DNA of 64,000 nucleotides from Pilatotrama ljubarskyi (lineage: Eukaryota > Basidiomycota > Agaricomycetes > Polyporales > Polyporaceae), in assembly GCA_022385805.1 (NCBI GenBank), contig MU277717.1, positions 186,001-250,000 of the forward strand, given 5' to 3'. Shown piece after piece: positions 60,657 to 64,000 of this stretch. Below the pieces are notes generated by a model, which saw only the letters and a program-made list of their open reading frames with translations, had not been told where the DNA came from and did no database searches. The stretch's first letter is position 1. Each line of letters starts with the position of its first letter. A program made the position numbers and the translations under genes.

Positions 60657-60738
60657 GTCCCTGTCGATTAGTGGTCAGATCGTCACGTTGTGGAAACACA
60701 AGTCCGTGAAGACGGAGGCTCGAATCCTCCCTGGGACA
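60657..60738 (+). tRNA. tRNA-His (anticodon GUG), with 10-nt intron
   Basis: Second copy 246 bases downstream of the first, with a few substitutions in acceptor and D arm (GTCCCTG, AGTGGTCAGATCG) and an unrelated intron (AAACACAAGT). Anticodon GTG, T arm and discriminator A are the same. The acceptor has the same T-T at 6-67 as the first copy. A T6 run (GCTTTTTTCC) follows within a few bases. Confidence 0.87.
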
Positions 60739-61287
60739 CTGCTTTTTTCCTTGTTGCACCTCGTTCGACCCCGGTCGTCCTCGGTTGCAGCACGTACAGT
60801 ACAGACAGTGCATGCACGCAGCTGCCGCCATCATCATTAATGTATTCATAAGCTCTTGCGACAGTGGTCAGGCGACGTCTCCAATCTGCTTGACGATGCG
60901 GATCGCACACCGCTATACACGGGTGATTATCCTTGTCGATATCGATCCATGGCCACGCAGTACTCCTTCATCAGAACGTAGATGACGTTCACATGCAGGA
61001 GTCGAGTCTCGGCGGCATATACGCCACTGAACGATAGTCGTCGCCAGACACTGAGTCTTGCGTCGGTACCGGAGGAGAAGTCAAGACTGCGCAAAGCCGG
61101 CGTGCCTAGCTGCATGCAGAGGGATCCGACGCGAACATGTCGACGGCCGGCGTTCGAGATCACTTCAACCCAAGGCCGCTGCGCCGAGACGACCCGGACG
61201 AGTATATAATGTATGTGCATGAGTGGTGCTTCGTCAGTCCCGTAGCTGCGAGCCGGCCGACCCGGACAGGCCTCGCCGTGATCAACC
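60739..61287. other. Intergenic region ahead of the methyltransferase
   Basis: Contains the tRNA-His terminator, and near its right end the TATATAA box at 61203-61209. No gene recognised in the frames of 60927-61403 (minus). Confidence 0.5.
61203..61209 (+). promoter_or_regulatory. TATA box of the methyltransferase gene
   Basis: TATATAA, 79 bp upstream of the start codon at 61288 on the coding strand. Confidence 0.55.
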
Positions 61288-62278
61288 ATGGCCACACCCC
61301 AAGAACTCCATGCGCTTACCTCGCAGCAGTACAACGAGCACCCCGAAGTGGAGGATGACCGTCTGCGCCAGCACCGGATCGAGTTCGAGGTGACCCTCCG
61401 CACGATCCTCGGCCGTCTTCCTCCTGGACGGACGGGCCTGAAGATCCTCGACGTCGGCGGTGGGACAGGTGAGTGGCCATATGCCCTTCAACTCTGCTGT
61501 CCAATCGTTTCTCTGAGCTGAACGTCCGCAGGCCCGTACTCGTTCGCCCTCGCCGCGCGCGGACACTCCGTGACACTCGTCGATCTCTCCCCGGGCCTAC
61601 TCACCCTCGCCCGCGAGCGCGCCGCGTCGCTCCCCCCCGCCTCCCAACCCGCACGCATCCTCCAAGGCGACGCCACGGCTCTTTCCTCCGTCATCCCCGC
61701 AGCAGAACGCGGGACATACGACGCTGTTCTCCTCCTGGGACCGCTCTACCACATAATGTCTCCGGAGCTGCGCGAGCAGGCGATTCGCGAGGCGTGGGCG
61801 ATGGTGCGCCCGCGCGCGGATGACGACAGAGAGGAGAGAGGTGGGACGCTCTTCTGCGCGTGGGTGAGCAGGTGGGCGCATTACCGGGACGTGGCGACGC
61901 GCGATCCTGGGAGGCTGGCGAGAAAGAAGGATTTCTACGCGAAGCATGCGCGGGACGGGTGCGTACCACGCTCCTCCCTGAACCTGTGGGTTCGCGGGAC
62001 GTTCTCACAGTGCCGGATGCAGAGATTACATCCGGCTCGACGAGAACGGCGATCCGTGCCATGCGATGAACCACGAGATGCCGGCGAATATGCCTCTGAT
62101 GTTGAAGCGCATCACTGGCGAAGAGCACGTCAAGATGGTCGGCGCGGAAGGCCTCCTCGCTGGAGGCCTCGACAAGCTGGTGAACGAGCTGCAGGGCGAG
62201 GAGTTCGAGGTACAGCACTGCGAGTGCCCTCTTGGATCGGCTCCACTCACTCACGTCTTCTTCGTAGGCTTGGGTTGA
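61288..62278 (+). CDS. SAM-dependent methyltransferase, class I
   Basis: 287 residues, three exons: 61288-61468, 61532-61958 and 62023-62278. The Rossmann-like fold of class I methyltransferases is shown by motif I ILDVGGGTGPYSFALAARGH (split by the first intron), the acidic end of strand 2 (VTLVDLSPG), motif II/III QGDATAL and motif IV TYDAVLLLGPLYHI. Such small soluble enzymes transfer a methyl group from S-adenosylmethionine to small molecules or proteins; the LLLGPLYH segment resembles UbiE/SmtA-like and bacterial small-molecule methyltransferases, but the substrate cannot be predicted. The last exon extends to the stop without further introns. Converges on cystathionine gamma-lyase with a 227-bp gap. 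Confidence 0.9.
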
Positions 62279-62505
62279 GAAGTGCGTCGAAGTCGGATCG
62301 GACGAGCATGGCTGGATGCTTTCAGACCACATCGTGGGCGTAGTGTCCAAAACGGCTCCTATTCTATGATTCTGCTTCTTGATTAACGACTAACGTCGTA
62401 CAGTAATATACCAACGCGAGACCCCAGCACCTCTAAATGAACTACACATACGACTGCTGACTGTGCTACGTTCGCTTGCACGAGACTTCAGACAGTCCGG
62501 AAAGT

Positions 62506-63991
62506 TCATGCCGAGGGAGAGGGAGGCGTCGACAGCGCAGCTGCGGCCTCCAGGGCCTGCTCGACGTCCGCGACCAAATCCTCTGCGTCCTCGACACCGA
62601 CCGACAGACGCACCAGGTTGTCGCCGATGCCGAGCTGCGCACGCTCCGCCGGCGGGATACTCCCGTGGGTCATCTGTGCCGGGAGCTCTGCGAGACTCTC
62701 CACGCCCCCGAGCGACTCCGCCAGCGTGAACAGACGCGTGGCGGTCAAGAAGCGCTCCGCCTCCGCCGCCCCTCCGCGGATGCGGAACGAGATCATCCCG
62801 CCATACGGGAACCCGCCCGCGTCGTCACCGTGTTCCTCCACATATCGATCCACGAACACGCGCGCGTGCGGCGAGAGCGAGCGGTACGCGAGGTCGTTGC
62901 GCGGGTGCGACGCGAGGCCGGGGTAGATGACCTCCTCGACGTGCGGGCTGCGCTGCAGAGCGCGGGCGACCGCGAGCGCGTTCGCGCCGTGCGCCTTCAT
63001 GCGCAGGTGGAGCGTTTTCGCGCCGCGCTGCGCAAGCCAGCAGTCGTACGGGCTCGGGACCGCGCCGATCGCGTTCTGGAGGAACCGCAGCTTGTCCGCG
63101 AGCGCGGCGCGGTGTGCGGGGAGGACGAGCGCGCCCATGACGACGTCCGAGTGGCCGTTGACGTACTTTGTGAGGCTGTGCATGACGAGGTCGGCGCCCT
63201 GGAGAAGCGGGGAGGAGTAGAATGGCGAGAGGAAGGTGTTGTCGACGAGGACGAGGGGGTCGGAGGGCGCTGCGCGCGCGAGGGCGACGATGCGCGGGAT
63301 ATCGATGAGGCGGAGGGTCGGGTTCGTGGGGGACTCTATCCAGATCAGCTACCGAGAGAAGCGCGTCAGTCTATCTGTATCGATCCGAGCGGGATACAAG
63401 AGCACGGACCTTGGTATTTGGTCTAAATGCAGCACGGATGGTATCATCGTCGGCGTTCTCGAGGTCGACGAAGGTGGTCTGCAGGCCCTGGTTCTCCGCG
63501 GCGACGCGAGTCATGTAGCGGAAAGTGCCGCCATACACATCGTTCACGCTGATGATGTGTGCGTCCGGTCCGAGGGACTGCAAAACGGTCGCAGTCGTCG
63601 CAGAGCCGGACGCGAAGGCGAGCGCGTACGCTCCGCCCGCCTCGAGCGCGGCGAGCGTCGTCTCAAACGCGTTCCGATTAGGGTTGCCGGATCTAGAGTA
63701 CTCGAAGCCCTGCCCGACGCGTCACTTGTCAGAGTTTTGGTTGGTTTTTCTCTGTGATTTACACACCTTGTGGTTGCCGATACCATTCTGCTTGTACGTC
63801 GTGCTCAGGGATATAGGCGGGATGACCGCGCCGGTCTCCTCATTCGCCTCGGAGCCCGCATGGATTGCACGCGTGCCAAAGCCATCCTGGTTGGCCTTTT
63901 TGGCGGCATGAACGCCGTTCGCGGCGTGCGCGCCGTTTGGCACGCGGCCGTTGGAGGTCGAAGCCGCTCCGTTGATGATTGCGGGCGTCAT
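62506..63991 (-). CDS. CYS3: Cystathionine gamma-lyase (PLP-dependent Cys/Met metabolism enzyme)
   Basis: 455 residues, three exons: 63991-63767, 63709-63410 and 63348-62506. It converts cystathionine to cysteine, 2-oxobutyrate and ammonia in reverse transsulfuration. Family features: FGTRAIHAGSE near the N-terminus, YSRSGNPNRNAFE, FASGSATTATVLQ, NDVYGGTFRYMTRV, VDNTFLSPF, and the PLP-binding lysine (Lys236) in HSLTKYVNGHSDVV. SLGGVESLAELPAQMTH and IRLSVG-like VRLSVGVEDAEDL close the C-terminal domain. About 30 extra N-terminal residues (Ala/Asn/Gly-rich) precede the family core. Cystathionine gamma-synthase and beta-lyase share this fold; the E-S-L-A-E-L-P/H-G-S pattern near the C-terminus favours gamma-lyase, but this is not absolute. 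Confidence 0.92.
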
Positions 63992-64000
63992 CCTGGCTCT

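Noticed and set aside
62476..63426. 316-codon open frame on plus
   Set aside because: Antisense shadow of cystathionine gamma-lyase.

Overview
This window looks like nuclear DNA from an Agaricomycete basidiomycete, probably a wood-decay or polypore-type fungus. Almost every gene is broken by short (about 50-70 nt) GT-AG introns, promoters and leaders are CT-rich, coding DNA is GC-rich, and several families typical of mushrooms are present: DUF6535 and DUF6533 membrane proteins, aldehyde-reductase-II-like reductases, and an F-box-like protein with a nucleotidyltransferase-like signature. Gene models were built by hand from reading frame, splice signals and protein-family resemblance. Reading-frame phase closes across every intron in each model. 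Species cannot be named from sequence alone.

Layout. 1-811: 5' end of a cytochrome P450 running off the left edge. 4665-8518: serine-rich single-pass surface protein. 9529-12377: two tandem NAD(P)H-dependent carbonyl reductases. 13955-15055: DUF1275 membrane protein. 15916-20404: 1430-residue DUF6535 protein. 21125-25267: ATP-citrate lyase. 26418: tRNA-Gln(CUG). 26961-28182: third carbonyl reductase. 28526-29687: DUF6533 membrane protein. 30372-32490: secreted sedolisin protease. 33466-34813: F-box/nucleotidyltransferase-like protein. 35114-38293: copper amine oxidase. 39060-41228: glucose-6-phosphate isomerase. 43621-44507: prenylated ubiquitin-like protein. 45736: second tRNA-Gln(CUG). 46118-49656: tandem pair of orphan seven-transmembrane-like proteins. 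50329-54783: eIF3g and COG7, head to head. 54784-58112: apparently gene-free. 58113-59153: flavodoxin-type quinone reductase. 60327 and 60657: two tRNA-His. 61288-62278: methyltransferase. 62506-63991: cystathionine gamma-lyase.

How it fits together. The window mixes housekeeping genes (ATP-citrate lyase for cytosolic acetyl-CoA, glucose-6-phosphate isomerase, eIF3g, COG7, cystathionine gamma-lyase) with accessory, redox or lifestyle genes (P450, three reductases, quinone reductase, amine oxidase, sedolisin). Lineage-specific membrane proteins form a third group. There is no sign of a single biosynthetic cluster or operon-like system. Local duplication is the main theme: three reductases with the same three intron positions, a tandem membrane-protein pair with four of five exon lengths identical, and paired tRNA genes. 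The most unusual details are tiny exons (11 nt carrying the amine-oxidase cofactor tyrosine, 17 nt in the DUF6533 gene) and a 17-bp word found three times. I found no CRISPR array, insertion sequence, rRNA or clearly new multi-gene system.
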